Shown piece by piece: positions 11,637 through 22,975 of a DNA stretch of 64,000 bases. The notes beneath the pieces are model-generated. The model had not been told where the DNA came from. It worked only from the letters and a program-made list of their open reading frames with translations, and did not search any database. The position numbers and the translations under genes were made by a program. Source of the stretch: Hexactinellida sp. DTS-2022 (taxonomy: Eukaryota > Porifera > Hexactinellida); the NCBI GenBank assembly GCA_028753945.1, contig JAPNXP010000002.1:9114001-9178000 (forward strand). The letters are read 5' to 3'. Numbering within the stretch: the stretch's first letter is position 1; the number at the start of each line of letters is the position of its first letter.

Positions 11637-12230
11637 TTAAGGATCGCAGAACAGCAGAAACTTGATCAAGTAATAGCGGACGCACTGGATCAGTTAGATC
11701 AAGATGTGGGGATCACGACAGGACAGTTAAAGAAAGTAGCCGACAGACTGAACACTGCAGATGGCGCATTACGGTTCGAATAACGTCTTGGAGTTCCTAA
11801 ACATCTTCGCAACGACGTAATCCGTGTAATTCACGCACAACATCACCTCGGACAAGCCGCAACCTTGCGCTCGTTACGAAAAGGTTTCTTTTGGTTAGAC
11901 ATGCCTCGCGATGTAAAGTCCTTTTGTAGTGGATGCTTGGTATGTTAAAAAGGCAAACACAAAACTCAAGCTCGAGAGCCAACTTGTGTAATGGATATTG
12001 GTGTGGGCATTCAAGGTGAAGCAGTGGCAATGGATATTGAGACACTCCCGTGGACGGACGATGAGTCCTCAGGATATAGATATTTTCTATTGATGGTTGA
12101 TCTCTTTACAGATTACATCGAGATTCTGGCCGCTAAAGGATCAGGAAGCAAATACACTTTTGGATCAATGGTACACTGAAGAGGTTAATGGTATACCAAA
12201 GAGGTTACTGGTACACCAAACTGGTTAATG

Positions 12231-12570
12231 GTATGCCGAAAAGTTTAATGGACGTCAGCAGTTTCCACAGTCTCACTTCCTGATTTGAATTCAACAACTG
12301 CTCTATCGTGTCCCTTGTACACGTACTTGTACAGGTATAACATTAATCACCTCTATACATTAATCACCTCTGCCCAGATAACATTAATCACCACTATCTA
12401 AGTAATAACTGAATTGCTGTCATTCAAAACTTGGGTGCAGGAAATACCAAATTCCCCGAAGATAGTCCAACTCGCAAACAATGTGTACCTTAGGCGTCGA
12501 ACTTTCCAATTTTTCTGAAAATCTGGGGGGGGGGTGCACCCAGAGAACATTTAAATCCCAAGGGGGGGGG
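12231..12570. other. Short iterations and poly-G runs
   Basis: CATTAATCACCTC recurs three times between about 12340 and 12395. Two long G runs follow at about 12525-12535 and 12560-12575. No gene is recognised. Confidence 0.5.
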
Positions 12571-12574
12571 GGGG

Positions 12575-12889
12575 GCAAAGGGTGAATACACGATTTCCCA
12601 CATGATTACCTGTGGCAATCTCAGCATCTATCAGCCTTTTGCAAACAGATCTCACAGTTAAGCGAGTCCCATTACACAAACCCTGAGTATGATCAAGACT
12701 GCGCAATAGAATAATAGATGCGAACCTTTTCAGGATTTGTCGATGAGGATGCATACCATTAGGAATAAGTGTATTAAGGAACTCAGTCGGATACATAGCA
12801 GCCTGAGTATCAATAAATGAATCAGCACTCAAAAAGGTATCAGCATTCCAAGTATCAGTCCCATGACTTAATCGATGAAAACGATTCAC
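12575..12889 (-). pseudogene. PIF1/Helitron-type helicase C-terminal fragment
   Basis: About 105 codons on the minus strand read YPTEFLNTL, MHPHRQILKRFASIILLR, DHTQGLCNGTRLTV and IDAEIATGNHVG. This order matches the C-terminal helicase block of PIF1-like helicases, the type fused to Rep in Helitrons (the LCNGTRL motif is diagnostic). No Rep domain, upstream Walker motifs or CTRR terminus is seen, so it is a fragment. It ends in the poly-G tract. Confidence 0.75.
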
Positions 12890-14040
12890 TTACACTATTT
12901 GTTTATTTTTGGTTGGGGAAAACTGGACATTCCTGGACAAATACATTAATAAAGATGGACATAAAAATTGGACATTCGCTATCTGTTATTTCTAGCAGTA
13001 TTTTGTCGTATAAGTAAAAAAATAAGAAACATATTGACAATGTTATGTTCCATCTAACAGCAGTGAAGTCGTGCCAAGAAAATAGTCAATCTTTTGACCC
13101 ATTCACCAAAGCAACTTGATTGCATTGGTTGTTGAATGTATCAGGGTCATTAGAATAGGCTCTGGGGGTGGGGGCAGTATAAATAATAGAAATACATTTC
13201 CATTTTCGTATCATCTTTGCATTTCTTCATTTATCTAATTTCATCTTTTCATATCACATCTTCTTGGAAATTTATTTATAATTCAATGGTACTGGGAAGC
13301 TAATTCACTTTTGGCTGGTTAATGGATGGTTTTTGCTTTTATCCACATTTCATTAATAAATTATCTATTTGATACTGCTGCCCTAATATATTCGTACTTA
13401 TTCTATCCATTACTATCATCATATCTTGTTTCAATACAAGTACCAGCTACAACTACTTTAACCGTACACGGCCCAGCTGTTACATGTTGTAACAGTGCCA
13501 TATTGGTGGATATAATTATATTTATCATTATTGCAAAAAACCTCGGAGTCCGACATTTTTTTTCATCCTCTATCGATTACAATAAAAAAATACAAAAATT
13601 CAAATTTTATGATGATGACGTGTCATGAAAGTCACTTCTGCCCCTTGCTTGCCATCTTCTTTTGAAAAATGGAAATCAAAAATTTGACAGTGGAAGTTCA
13701 GTGCAGCTGATTGATAGACTATATAATGGCTTGATAACCATATTTCGTGATCAAAATACAGTACCCGGACAAAGGTATTCGACCATCCAACATTTTCCCA
13801 TTGAAAATAGTCTATAGTAGGTCTAATAATATTGTTCAATGTATTAAAACTTTATGACATATTGTTATTTTGAATTCAGATTCGTATTCTACGCAATCGA
13901 ATTACCGATTGTAGATGCTTCCAATTGATTACATATTAATTCGGTTGAAGATTATCATCAAATGACAACATGTGCCACCAGTTCCCATCTCTCCAATAGT
14001 GGCAATTTTGGAAAAGTGTTGCATAGTGGCACAGGAAGAT
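12890..14040. other. No gene recognised
   Basis: AT-rich. Open frames at 13326-13628 and 13600-13839 show no known motif. Part of the minus strand could be worn downstream sequence of the P-element-like relic. Confidence 0.35.
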
Positions 14041-14045
14041 AATTT

Positions 14046-14540
14046 TTAACCGAAAACTGTCTTGGTAGGATTATCTGGATCGAGGTTTGAAGCAAACAAT
14101 CTCCCTCCTTTAAAAGAAATATTAGATTTCACGTGAATTTCATCCATTTGAATAATCATATGCCTCTGTACCTGGGAAAACGAATGTGTGGATTCCTTAA
14201 GAAACATAAAGAATTCATTTTCAAGTCCAAAGGATGAATTCAATTTTTGTAAGGTATTGGAATGAGGAAGAGAAATGAAAGACATGCTCTGTAGATAGTG
14301 ACATGAAGCAGGAGAAATGAGATGTGTTTTAAGAGCTAAGATCTGCGTCAATACGTTATACCTCCGCCTCTTTTTTGGAACAAGACTATTTCGAAGCTGA
14401 CAAAAACAAACTGGAGCCTTGAAACTTCAGGACAAGGAACCAAGTCATCAACAGATTTACCGTCGTACATGTTATCAATAACTTGTTGGATATGACTTTC
14501 CGCAGATACGATATGAGATGTGTTATAAAAATTAGTGGAA
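14046..14540 (-). pseudogene. P-element/THAP9-like transposase fragment
   Basis: The minus strand reads FCQLRNSLVPKKRRRYN, then a LISPASCHYLQ..SLPHSNTL block, then IQMDEIHVKSNISFKGGRLF and NPTKTV. This is the order around the helix-turn-helix and first catalytic Asp (MDE) of P-element and THAP9 transposases. The reading needs one frame change near 14400 and ends at a stop at 14046. No THAP finger or downstream catalytic residues are found. Confidence 0.6.
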
Positions 14541-14740
14541 ATATTCTCAGAGATTTGGGTGCAGATGGCGGAATAGAAATTTCAATTAGAAGCGAATCAA
14601 TTTGTCGACCATCACATAGCGTTACGATAGAAATTGGAAGATTTACACCATTATGAAAAACTTGACGGACAAGTCAAAATTGACCGATAAGTACGTATTA
14701 ACTTCAATCTTACAACTATCTATACGAGGAGGCATAAAAA

Positions 14741-15366
14741 TTAAGAAGGATCCATTGAGAGGTTCAGATCCCTTATCAGATCATTCAGTTCTAATTGATC
14801 AAAGAGTTGAGCTGTCGATGAGGTTCCTTCAAAGTCACTGGTACTGCTGTCACTGATGTTGACATCTGCGTTATGAGTATTGTCTGATTCCTCATATTCC
14901 ATGGTGAGTTCTAGCATTTTATTGAAAGTGGGAATGGTAACCTCTTCTGAGTGAGGAACGGGTCTTCTTGCAGATTCTAGATCACGGTATGTCCAACAGC
15001 TCTTGTTATTTCGATTGATTCCCTTGATGTTCACCATACAGAAATAACAATCGTCAGAATGGTTTTTTGGTTCTCTCCAAACCATTGGTACACCAATCTT
15101 CAAGCTTCGCCTTTTTCCACAAGTCCATTGCCGCAAATGCTCCATACAAGTTTCGCATATTATATGGGGGGCCCATGACTTATCCTGGTCTCCAAGCTTG
15201 ACTTCAAAGTAATCCAGATATGCCTTCTTAAGGAATTCAGAAATAGATTTCATCTGTTCTTTCATGGTATATTCACCACAAATATAGCAAAAAACGTCTG
15301 GATTATTCAAACAGCTTCTTCGTGATGAAGCGCCTTGAGGTGGCTTAACTAAAGAACTATTTGCTA
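14741..15366 (-). CDS. Cysteine-rich protein of a widespread unnamed family, truncated exon
   Basis: The exon follows ATTGTAG (3' splice-site-like) at about 15367 and ends at a stop at 14741-14743. It encodes NNPDVFCYICGEYT, HIICETCMEHLRQWT, VPMVWREPKNHSDDCYFC, a RRPVPH motif and an acidic tail ending LNDLIRDLNLS. Three CxxC pairs suggest metal binding. I recognise the family as common, multi-copy and uncharacterised in arthropods and some other invertebrates. Known members continue well past the DLIRDLNLS segment, so this copy is cut short. Function unknown. Confidence 0.65.
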
Positions 15367-16415
15367 CAATAAAAAATCAATTCTATAAATTAACGGTGTC
15401 CGGATAGGTTTTTACGCAATTTATAATGGTAAATTATTATTGATTCATCATAACTAATTGTGATATATAACAAGTATCTAAGATGGCATTTCTAAGAATA
15501 ACTGCACTTTAAAAAATTCAAATTTCAAAATGTAGGAAAATGTAAATAGAATTTCTAAAAATGGCTTCTAATTGACCGTAACATAGTCTAATAGGCTATA
15601 ATCTTTTGTAGAAGCACTTCCCAACTTCTAACTAGTTGTTGTATAAGAAATGGAGTTACTTAGAAACCTATCCAACTTGCGATAACAATGAATTTAATTT
15701 TTTCTCCTCGATTTTTCTACTGTTTTCGATTTAAAGTCCACATTTCTTCAATTTATTGGGAAATTTCACACAATTTGTTCCTATATTCAAACCCAAATTA
15801 TAAATCACTCATTCTACTGACTATTTTTTAAAGATATACTCATGTTATTGACAATGCAGTTGAGTTTGTCACGATAACTCAATGCATTCCATCAAAACTA
15901 AGCTTTTAAATCAATTTTTATTATTCTTTGAACGAAGCTTTTGAAAATTAGGTGTTTATTAGTTCTAATGTCTCAATATAGTCACTTACTAACATTCCAT
16001 TTCGATTCCAAAGTGTCTTAGTATGCCCCCGCAATATATTACTTCTAGAAAAAACTAGATAATCTCTACTCTTACTCATACTCTACTCTTAAAATTTCCA
16101 GGATATCGGCGAAATTTGTATTTTTTACCATATATGGAGGTGTTGCAATGTCATATTGTGACAATTATGCCTGACAAAATCAAAATTAAGATTGGAGGAC
16201 AAATATTTATGTCATTAAGTGTATATTTAGAAGAAAAAAATATTCCGGTGGAAAAATGAATTTCGGTAATTTGAGCTATCCGGACACCGTTAACATCAAA
16301 AATCATTATACTATTTTATATAGCTATAAATGAAACATACATGAATGTGGCTCAATAATATAGTTATAATGCTTAATTATTACCATTGCTTTAACAAAAT
16401 TCTTAATAAGACCCA
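15367..16415. other. No gene recognised
   Basis: AT-rich, with one CCATATATGG-AGGTGT box near 16130 that links the stretch to repeat families C/D. No upstream exon of the cysteine-rich gene could be found. Confidence 0.35.
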
Positions 16416-17699
16416 GCTTAAATTACCCCAGGTGAATGAAATTTCTTGTATTATTCTGTATTTGTGAGAAATGGATCCCTTTACGAAACAAAGCAATAAC
16501 CAAAAAGGAAATGTTTGTATCTATTATACTTTTACTTTTTGTCGGTTTCAAAAAGTGGTGGTCGTTATTATGCGGTATTTTGGCAATGCGGCCATCAATG
16601 TTTGTTATCAGAATCAATATTGAAAGATTATAAGTGTACGGAGTTGGTAGTCGGTTTACATTTTTGAATTATAACTCGAAATTTATTTTTTCAAACATTT
16701 AATCAAATAACGCATTAAAACTTAACCTTTTTAATCATTTTTTGAGTTCAAAAGGTCCCAATCTTTTTATTTAGGTCAAATCAAAATTCTAAATGGCCAC
16801 CAACCGCCCATAACGATGATCTATGTGATATATTCCACATCATTTGAAACCTTTAGCTAATAATGATCTTGCAAACCACACACTTATCAGGTGGAGTCTG
16901 AAGAAATTCCTCTATGAGACTTTTGTATTACCATAAATCTGCACGCCCCATAAAATCGAATTTATGGAAGAGAATTCGATTTCGTTTTCTGTTTAGATAT
17001 AGCTATAATGTATTCTATCCATGGAATGAAAGGTTCACGAACGAACTTATTGAACTTGAACTGAACGAACTGAACGCAGGGCTTTTAAGGGAATCACGGT
17101 TATTGAACTGAACGAACGCCAACGGTTTCTGAACAGCAATTGAACGAACTGAACGAACTGAACGAACTGAACGAACTGAACGAACTGAACTGAAAGAACT
17201 AAACTGAATAAAGATAAATTATATATATAGATCCACTAGATATAATAGGTGACTGCAAAAGTGCTAATTCCGGACATCCATAGTAGACTCAAGTCTCTTA
17301 GGTTAGATTATAACTTCTTAACCTGAACTTCAATAACAGCTTGGAGGATCGATCAGTCTTTCATAAACGGAATAGTTCGACCCACTCACTGGCACTGAAC
17401 GAATTGAACTAAACGAACTGAACGAACTGAACGAATATAATCGAAAGGATTGAACGGATTGAACGGATTGAACGAACGCGAGTTATCCAGTGAACGAACT
17501 GAACCAAAACTGGTGGAGCTGAAGTTAGGGGGTGAACTTGAACGAACTGAACGTGCCACTGTTTAAATGAACTGACTTGCGTCAATTCTGTCCCGCTCGT
17601 GAATCTTTCATTCCAATGATTATATCATATATTTGAAAATCAATTCCTTACTTCAAAACGAAATTTATGTTTTTTGCAAGTATCTCCCGTAATTTAACC
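16416..17699 (-). mobile_element. TTAA MITE family A, copy 3, inverted and split
   Basis: The right end GTAATTTAACC lies before TTAA 17700-17703. The left end GCTTAAATTACCCC has lost its TTAA. The middle (TGCGGTATTTTGGCAATGCG and the TTGGTAGTCGGTT block) is the reverse of copy 1. It is more diverged than copies 1 and 2 and is interrupted at about 17020-17618. Confidence 0.8.
17020..17618. mobile_element. GAACTGAAC-array element nested in family A
   Basis: Inverted ends TGGAATGAAAGGTTCACGA (left) and TTGGAATGAAAGATTCACGA (right, reverse complement) bound about 600 bp dominated by GAACGAACT/GAACTGAAC iterations. It interrupts family A copy 3; the corresponding point is continuous in copies 1 and 2. 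The target duplication could not be fixed. Confidence 0.65.
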
Positions 17700-17711
17700 T
17701 TAATACAATAA

Positions 17712-18345
17712 TGGTAACTATGGATCTTTCAGAAACTGACCCACTAGTGATTCACTCTCGTGAGTTAAATAAAATGGAAAAACTAGTATGTTTACATGGA
17801 GATCATGCACAAACTGAATCTACATGTTCTCAAGGTACTCAACGTACTCCTATTTCATCGTAGAATGTACCCATCGCCATGCTTGAGCTTTAAAGTCAAT
17901 GCTCTTTTGACGGTGGAACTCCTGATAAGACATCTATCTCTACTCCTAAGATTAAGAAATTTAAGGCCATAGAGCTATAAAAGATAGAAAGAGATAGGCT
18001 ATTAAAAGGAGGAGATTGGAATCAGAGTATTGTGATGCTGAAAATGAACATAGACTCCATGCTTTTACAGAAAGTATTGAAAACCCTGAGATACCGTACG
18101 TGCTAAACATAATCAAGATCAACTCAAGAATGTAACAAGGAGGCTAAACGATCTAATAAAGAGGGAGAAACATAATGAACACCAGTATGCTCTTATAACC
18201 GACAAACTTAAGGATCCAGCTGAGAGGGAGAGACATAATGAACGCCAGTATGCTCTTATTACAGAGAAACTTAAGGATCCAGCTGAGAGGAAGAAACATA
18301 ATGAAAGCCAGTATGCTCTTAAAACGACAAACCTAAATTGACAGT
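17712..18345 (+). pseudogene. Degenerate frame with a 21-codon repeat, family unknown
   Basis: The region reads as a broken coding sequence beginning MVTMDLSETDPLV, with several stops. At 18125-18335 a 63-bp unit is repeated about three times, encoding KLKDPAERERHNERQYALIT with small changes. Charged repeats of this kind occur in N-terminal regions of some transposon proteins, but I do not recognise the family. Confidence 0.4.
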
Positions 18346-19178
18346 GATTGCAATATACAAAGTTTACAAATGAAAAAAATGATTCTGCTAACTCGAGAGT
18401 AGGGGAGCTTTCGCCTGAACTTGCGGAGTAATTTCTATGTCAATGATAATGCTTGACTCGATTTGTCCGCAAAACCCGAAAAATTGAACTAAACAAGATG
18501 ATAATCCAGGGGTCTTTCCGTCCAAGAAGTTAAAAATGAAAATGATACCTATTCACTCAGCATTTGACTGAAGTAAGTTACCCTTCTTGCATGATATTTT
18601 ATCTCAAACTACCTCGTATGCGAAACACACTATCTGACCATAGCTTAAGGATGAATGCTGCGGAATGTGTATTAGGGGTACGGGTAGTTTCACCAATATT
18701 GTAAAACTGAAGTGTTATACCTGAAACATAAATTGTAATTCGCCAACTAAGATTACAAGCATACTTCAATAACTAACTTAGATCTATTTTTGGCATGTGA
18801 TTTAATAACTATATTTTTGGCTTCCTATGTCAGTAACACTCAGAATAATCGAATTTTCGTCCGACGAAAATCATTCGTATCACTCCAATAATTGCAGTGA
18901 TTACTCATTACCACGAGTACTAAATTTTGCAAGCACATCAGACCTGTAAAATGTTTAGAACATATTCTTTTATTTGATGCGATATAAATTGTCAAAAAAA
19001 GGTCAAAAAATGACATTTTCCACCTTCTTCCCCTTGTAGCCCGGCGGACGGGATTTTTTATTATTTTTTATTCCCATTAAGGGTATCGTACACAGCAAAA
19101 ATTTTCAATTTCGGTAGAAAAAATAATTATACAATTTTTTTTTACTTTTGTCAACAGTAGAGACTGACAATATATATA
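18346..19178. other. No feature recognised
   Basis: AT-rich intergenic DNA with no motif-bearing frame. Confidence 0.35.
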
Positions 19179-19603
19179 CAGGGGTGGTTAATCTGCTGTT
19201 AACAGTCATTTTGGCTGTTTGCTGTTAACAGCTAACTATTTGCTGTTAACAACTAAGAATTCGTCCCCAATTCAATAACGAATTTAATTCGCCTTTAAGC
19301 TGTTAACAGCTAATGAGAGCTGTTAACAGCCAATGAGAGCTGTTAACAGCCAATTCAAGCTGTTCAAATTCAATAATTATATCAGTAAAATTAAGGAAAA
19401 GGGACAAGCAAAGAAAGTAATACTCAAAAATGTTTAAATTCGAATTGTATATCGTATTTACATAACAGTGAAATTTGAAACTAAATGATTATATAATAAT
19501 ATTTCAATTATTGCATTGGTCAGCATCTAGCTGTTAACAGCTTCGGTTTTCAATAGCTGTTGACAGCCAGTGGCTGTTAACAGCTTGGCTGTTTCCATCC
19601 CTG
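19179..19603. mobile_element. hAT-like MITE built on GCTGTTAACAGC
   Basis: The ends are CAGGGGTGG and CCATCCCTG. The flanks TATATATA and GATAAATA agree at 6 of 8 positions. The 12-bp palindrome GCTGTTAACAGC, whole or with one or two changes, occurs about nine times between the ends, so the interior is an array of one self-complementary motif. Confidence 0.65.
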
Positions 19604-19899
19604 GATAAATAGTTTGCACATGGTTTTGAGACTTTTCCACCAAGATTTTCAGAGATATGATCCTTTTTGTAGAGTTGTCCATTGTTTCCACCGTTTTAAA
19701 TGACAACTATCACATTATTCCCCAATAATCGAATCATAGATATTGTCAATTACACTTTCCATGTATTCTCTGACAAAAATAATCAACAATTGATTAAAAA
19801 TTAAAATATACAAAAGTGATAATTTGAAAGTTTATCGCCCATAATCTCATTCGAAGGTACGTTTTTTGTATCTCAATAACCCGAGCAGTAATAATCACT

Positions 19900-20310
19900 A
19901 TAAACGTCTCAAAATGTTCGCAATACCCGACTTCCTATCCGTCCATAATACATTTTTTACTCTTACACCCACCGTTTTCAAAATGATCCATATATGGGCA
20001 TGTAATGTGCCCATTATTGATGACGAGGCAAATTTCCTCTCTCCTAAAGTATAAACTCTAGAGCTTAGCTCTAATCAACTAATCACATCAATATCCAATT
20101 ATAAACTCATTGGAAGATCAAATGAGACCATTATCCAAATGGTTCCAATGCAATAATTTCACATGCCCATATATGGTGGTGTGATTTCTGAGATGTCACA
20201 AAAATCTTCAATTAAAAAAATAAGCTAGAGCTTAGCTCTCACATCCTAGCAATATCAGTAATACATTTCAAGGTAAATGGTCTAATTTAGAATGTTTCAA
20301 TATAATTTTG
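19900..20310 (+). repeat. Dispersed repeat family C, copy 2
   Basis: The best-preserved copy: CAATACCCGACTTCCTATCC, TCCATATATGGGCATG, CTAGAGCTTAGCTCT twice, and CCCATATATGGTGGTG. See copy 1 for the shared order. Confidence 0.7.
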
Positions 20311-20832
20311 GGCATCACTTCTTAATTTTTGTCTCCCAATATTTGATATTTGGGAGAAAAGTATTCTCACAAAGTGACGTAGACGGGGTTGATTCTAGAG
20401 AAGACACTAGATTAGTTGAAGGTTCTAAAAATGAAACACAACCTCACTAATGATAGTTCTATCGATTAATCGAGCCGATTTCTATTATTCGGAAAACGAC
20501 ATCAGGGAGTATGCTTATATTCTCTAATTGATAGAAATCGATCATAAAATTGACAAAATTTAGAAACAATCCCGAGAAAATGAAAACTAAAATCGAAATC
20601 CGAAATCCGTCACTCCTAATAATTTCAACTGACTCGGAAGAACTTAGATAGGACTAATGAAGTATGTAGTATAACATTGAGTATGAATCCATACTACTAA
20701 GAACTATGTTACCGCCTATGGAAAGCCAAATGCTTATTCTAAAAATATCTACATAGTTTAATAAAATTAAAAGAATTCAAAGAAAACATTTATGAACAAA
20801 CTCTATATATTTGCGATTTTTAGTACTATTAA

Positions 20833-21729
20833 GGATACCGAGGCTAATTTTGGCTAATTTTAACATTTTTGTATGGGATTTCTGAACAAATTCATTCAGA
20901 ACGCTCCAATTGCAATTGCATCGTGACTGGACGTTGATAATACGCCTTTTGAAAATTTACTCGGGAACATTCTAAATTATAGTCTCTTGAGGATAGTTCA
21001 AAAACCTTGAAATCCAGCACACAGGGGTCAAAAAATGTGCCACAAATACAAGTCCCTCAAATTACTTCTTATTCGACATCCAAAAATGGATAAAGACATT
21101 TTAGAATGTCTATCAACAGTAGATCCACTAAATTTTGCAATTTTGCAAATTTAATTTTTATGACTATATTTGGGCATATGGATGTGACAATTTTTGATGA
21201 CGCAGCAAATATTTATCTCACGAATGACAAGTCGTGGCGACTAGCTCTAACCATTTAATGACATCTATTTGCCAAGAAAAATCCATTAGGCCACTATGTG
21301 GAACTCCAAATCTGAAGATTTACGATATAAGATACTGAATACCATATATGGAGGTGTTTTGGGACAATTTGATGACGCAAGCAAAATTGAAAAATCCCCT
21401 AGAGCTTAGTTCTTACTTCCAGGTATTATCAGCGACATTATCAATAACTCCTCAACATGATTACAAGTATAGTACAAGCTTATTTATATCCGCAATAAAT
21501 AACGGCTGCCAGGGGGTTTAGTGGCTTTTTGTCCGTTTTTTAAGCATATTTTGAGACGTTTCGACTGCTCCTGAAGAGACTATAATTTAGAATGTTCCGA
21601 TGTAAATTTTAAAAAGTCTTATTATCAACGTCCAGTCACGGTGCAATTGCAATTGGAGCGTTCTGAATAAATTTGTTCAGAAATCCCATACAAAAATGTT
21701 AAAATTAGCCAAAATTAGCCTCGGTATCC
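20833..21729. mobile_element. TTAA element family D with long inverted ends
   Basis: 897 bp between TTAA 20829-20832 and 21730-21733. The ends GGATACCGAGGCTAATTTTG and its reverse complement extend, with interruptions, for about 170-190 bp (to the CTATAATTTAGAATGTTCC block). The interior carries the CCATATATGG-AGGTGT and GAGCTTAGTTCT motifs of family C, so C copies may be decayed relatives of D. Confidence 0.85.
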
Positions 21730-21733
21730 TTAA

Positions 21734-22683
21734 GGCTAATCAATATCAGAAAATAAAATATTTTTGATCTAAAATACACTCATTTTACAGTTTATTGCTT
21801 TAAACGCTACTTCTATATATGTAGAATATAGATCCAGAATTTTTTTTTACTAAAATCGGTCTAGAACTAAATTTTTTGGGATTTTTGCTTTTTTTATTAA
21901 TTAGAAAGAGTTCTATAAAGAAATATATAGAGTACGATATAACTCACGGCAGGTAACTTTTTGGAGTGGAAAGGGCTGTTGGGGAGAGGGGGAGAACTTA
22001 GGGAGGGCAGCCATTGCGGCAGCTGCAATTCTAAGAAAATGAAGTAATAAATTCTAGTTAATAATGGAAACTCGCCGTGAATATTTTAAAATATCGTCAT
22101 TTCAATGGTTGCCTCAGTTTTATTCCAATGTATTTCCAGAACTATTAACCTAAATTACACTTGGTCTTTTGTAATTTGAAAACATTGTAAACAATATATT
22201 TAAGATCTGTGTGATAGTTATTCCTAATTTCCTAATAAATAATTACCTCCTGGTGTTAGAAGTCTGAATTAGAAATAGAAAAGAAAGAAATATATAAAAA
22301 AACAAAATTACAACTGTTTCGACTATGTAATGAGTCTTATTGAAATGATTGCCTTGTTAGTTATCTATTTTTTCGGTTTCCTCTGCACTAGCTAGAGTTG
22401 ACATTATTAAAAACTAAATCTTTCATGCTATGCCCGTTGGGTTAAATTTATTACTCCCCACATACATAAATATTGGACATTGGACAATAAAGACAAGGAT
22501 TTCATACAGACAATCTTTTTTGCGCTCCTAGATCAAGTTTGAGCTCGCTCACACGCGCCTAAATCCTCAATTTATATTACGTCTATGGGAGCATCTCTTA
22601 TTTTGATTAGGGGTAGGGGTAGCAAACAATTTTCCTACCAACTGTGTCCTATTATTCAATAAATCTAATGAGGAAAATAAATT
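21734..22683. other. No gene recognised
   Basis: AT-rich, apart from a short GC-richer patch near 21970-22020. No coding motif. Confidence 0.35.
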
Positions 22684-22691
22684 TACTAGAC

Positions 22692-22967
22692 CAGTGGTTC
22701 TTAACCTTTTTTATGTCATTTCCCCTTTTGGCCTGTTCACTCTACCCGATTTCCCCCTCCATTTGTAGTATACGGAATAAAGTAGCCTTGAAAATTCAAA
22801 TTATTAGCTGTCTGGCGATAACTGCTTCTCGGCCACCAGTGGATCAATTTGGGTTGTATTATTATATTTAGGTTTTTTATTATTATTTATTTTGTCTAAA
22901 TTGATTTCCCCCTCATATCCCCGAAATTTCCCCCAGGGGGAAATTTCCCACAGGTTAAGAACTACTG
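22692..22967. mobile_element. hAT MITE with perfect 8-bp duplication
   Basis: The ends are CAGTGGTTCTTAACC and GGTTAAGAACTACTG. Identical TACTAGAC flanks lie at 22684-22691 and 22968-22975. The interior has TTTCCCCCTC/GGGGGAAATTT stretches shared with the larger element at 48402-49266. 276 bp, no coding capacity. Confidence 0.92.
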
Positions 22968-22975
22968 TACTAGAC

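Larger units (their letters stand above)
8506..12177 (+). pseudogene. Ty3/gypsy gag-pol relic, right palindrome arm
   Basis: Mirror copy of the left arm. One frame of 374 codons (8506-9630) covers a gag C-terminal part, two CCHC knuckles and the aspartic protease (MLDTGA near residue 180). Reverse transcriptase follows in shifted frames (9640-10640, YVDD at about 10022), then RNase H to about 10830, a linker interrupted by a TTAA MITE, and an integrase finger and partial core ending near 12177. Part of the spacer (8592-8654) extends the gag frame upstream of what the left arm retains. It is truncated at both ends and lacks LTRs. The arrangement is Ty3/gypsy (integrase after RNase H). Confidence 0.9.
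5742..12230. repeat. Giant palindrome of a gag-pol retroelement
   Basis: The left arm 5742-8591 (2850 bp) is the reverse complement of the right arm 8655-12230 (2852 bp after removing a 720-bp MITE plus one TTAA). The spacer is 63 bp (8592-8654). I compared both ends, the centre and several interior blocks by eye. Differences are rare: one GAT/GAG codon, a few substitutions, and small changes near CGTTACGAAAAGG and the outer edge. The outer edges carry short iterations of GGTTAATGGTATACC type. Confidence 0.93.

Noticed and set aside
5742..12230. Palindrome as a simple long-read folding artefact
   Set aside because: The arms differ by single bases and by a 720-bp MITE with its own target duplication, which a folded read would not produce; spanning reads are still needed.
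13326..13839. Overlapping 100- and 79-codon frames
   Set aside because: No motif, no splice context, and a composition typical of AT-rich chance frames.
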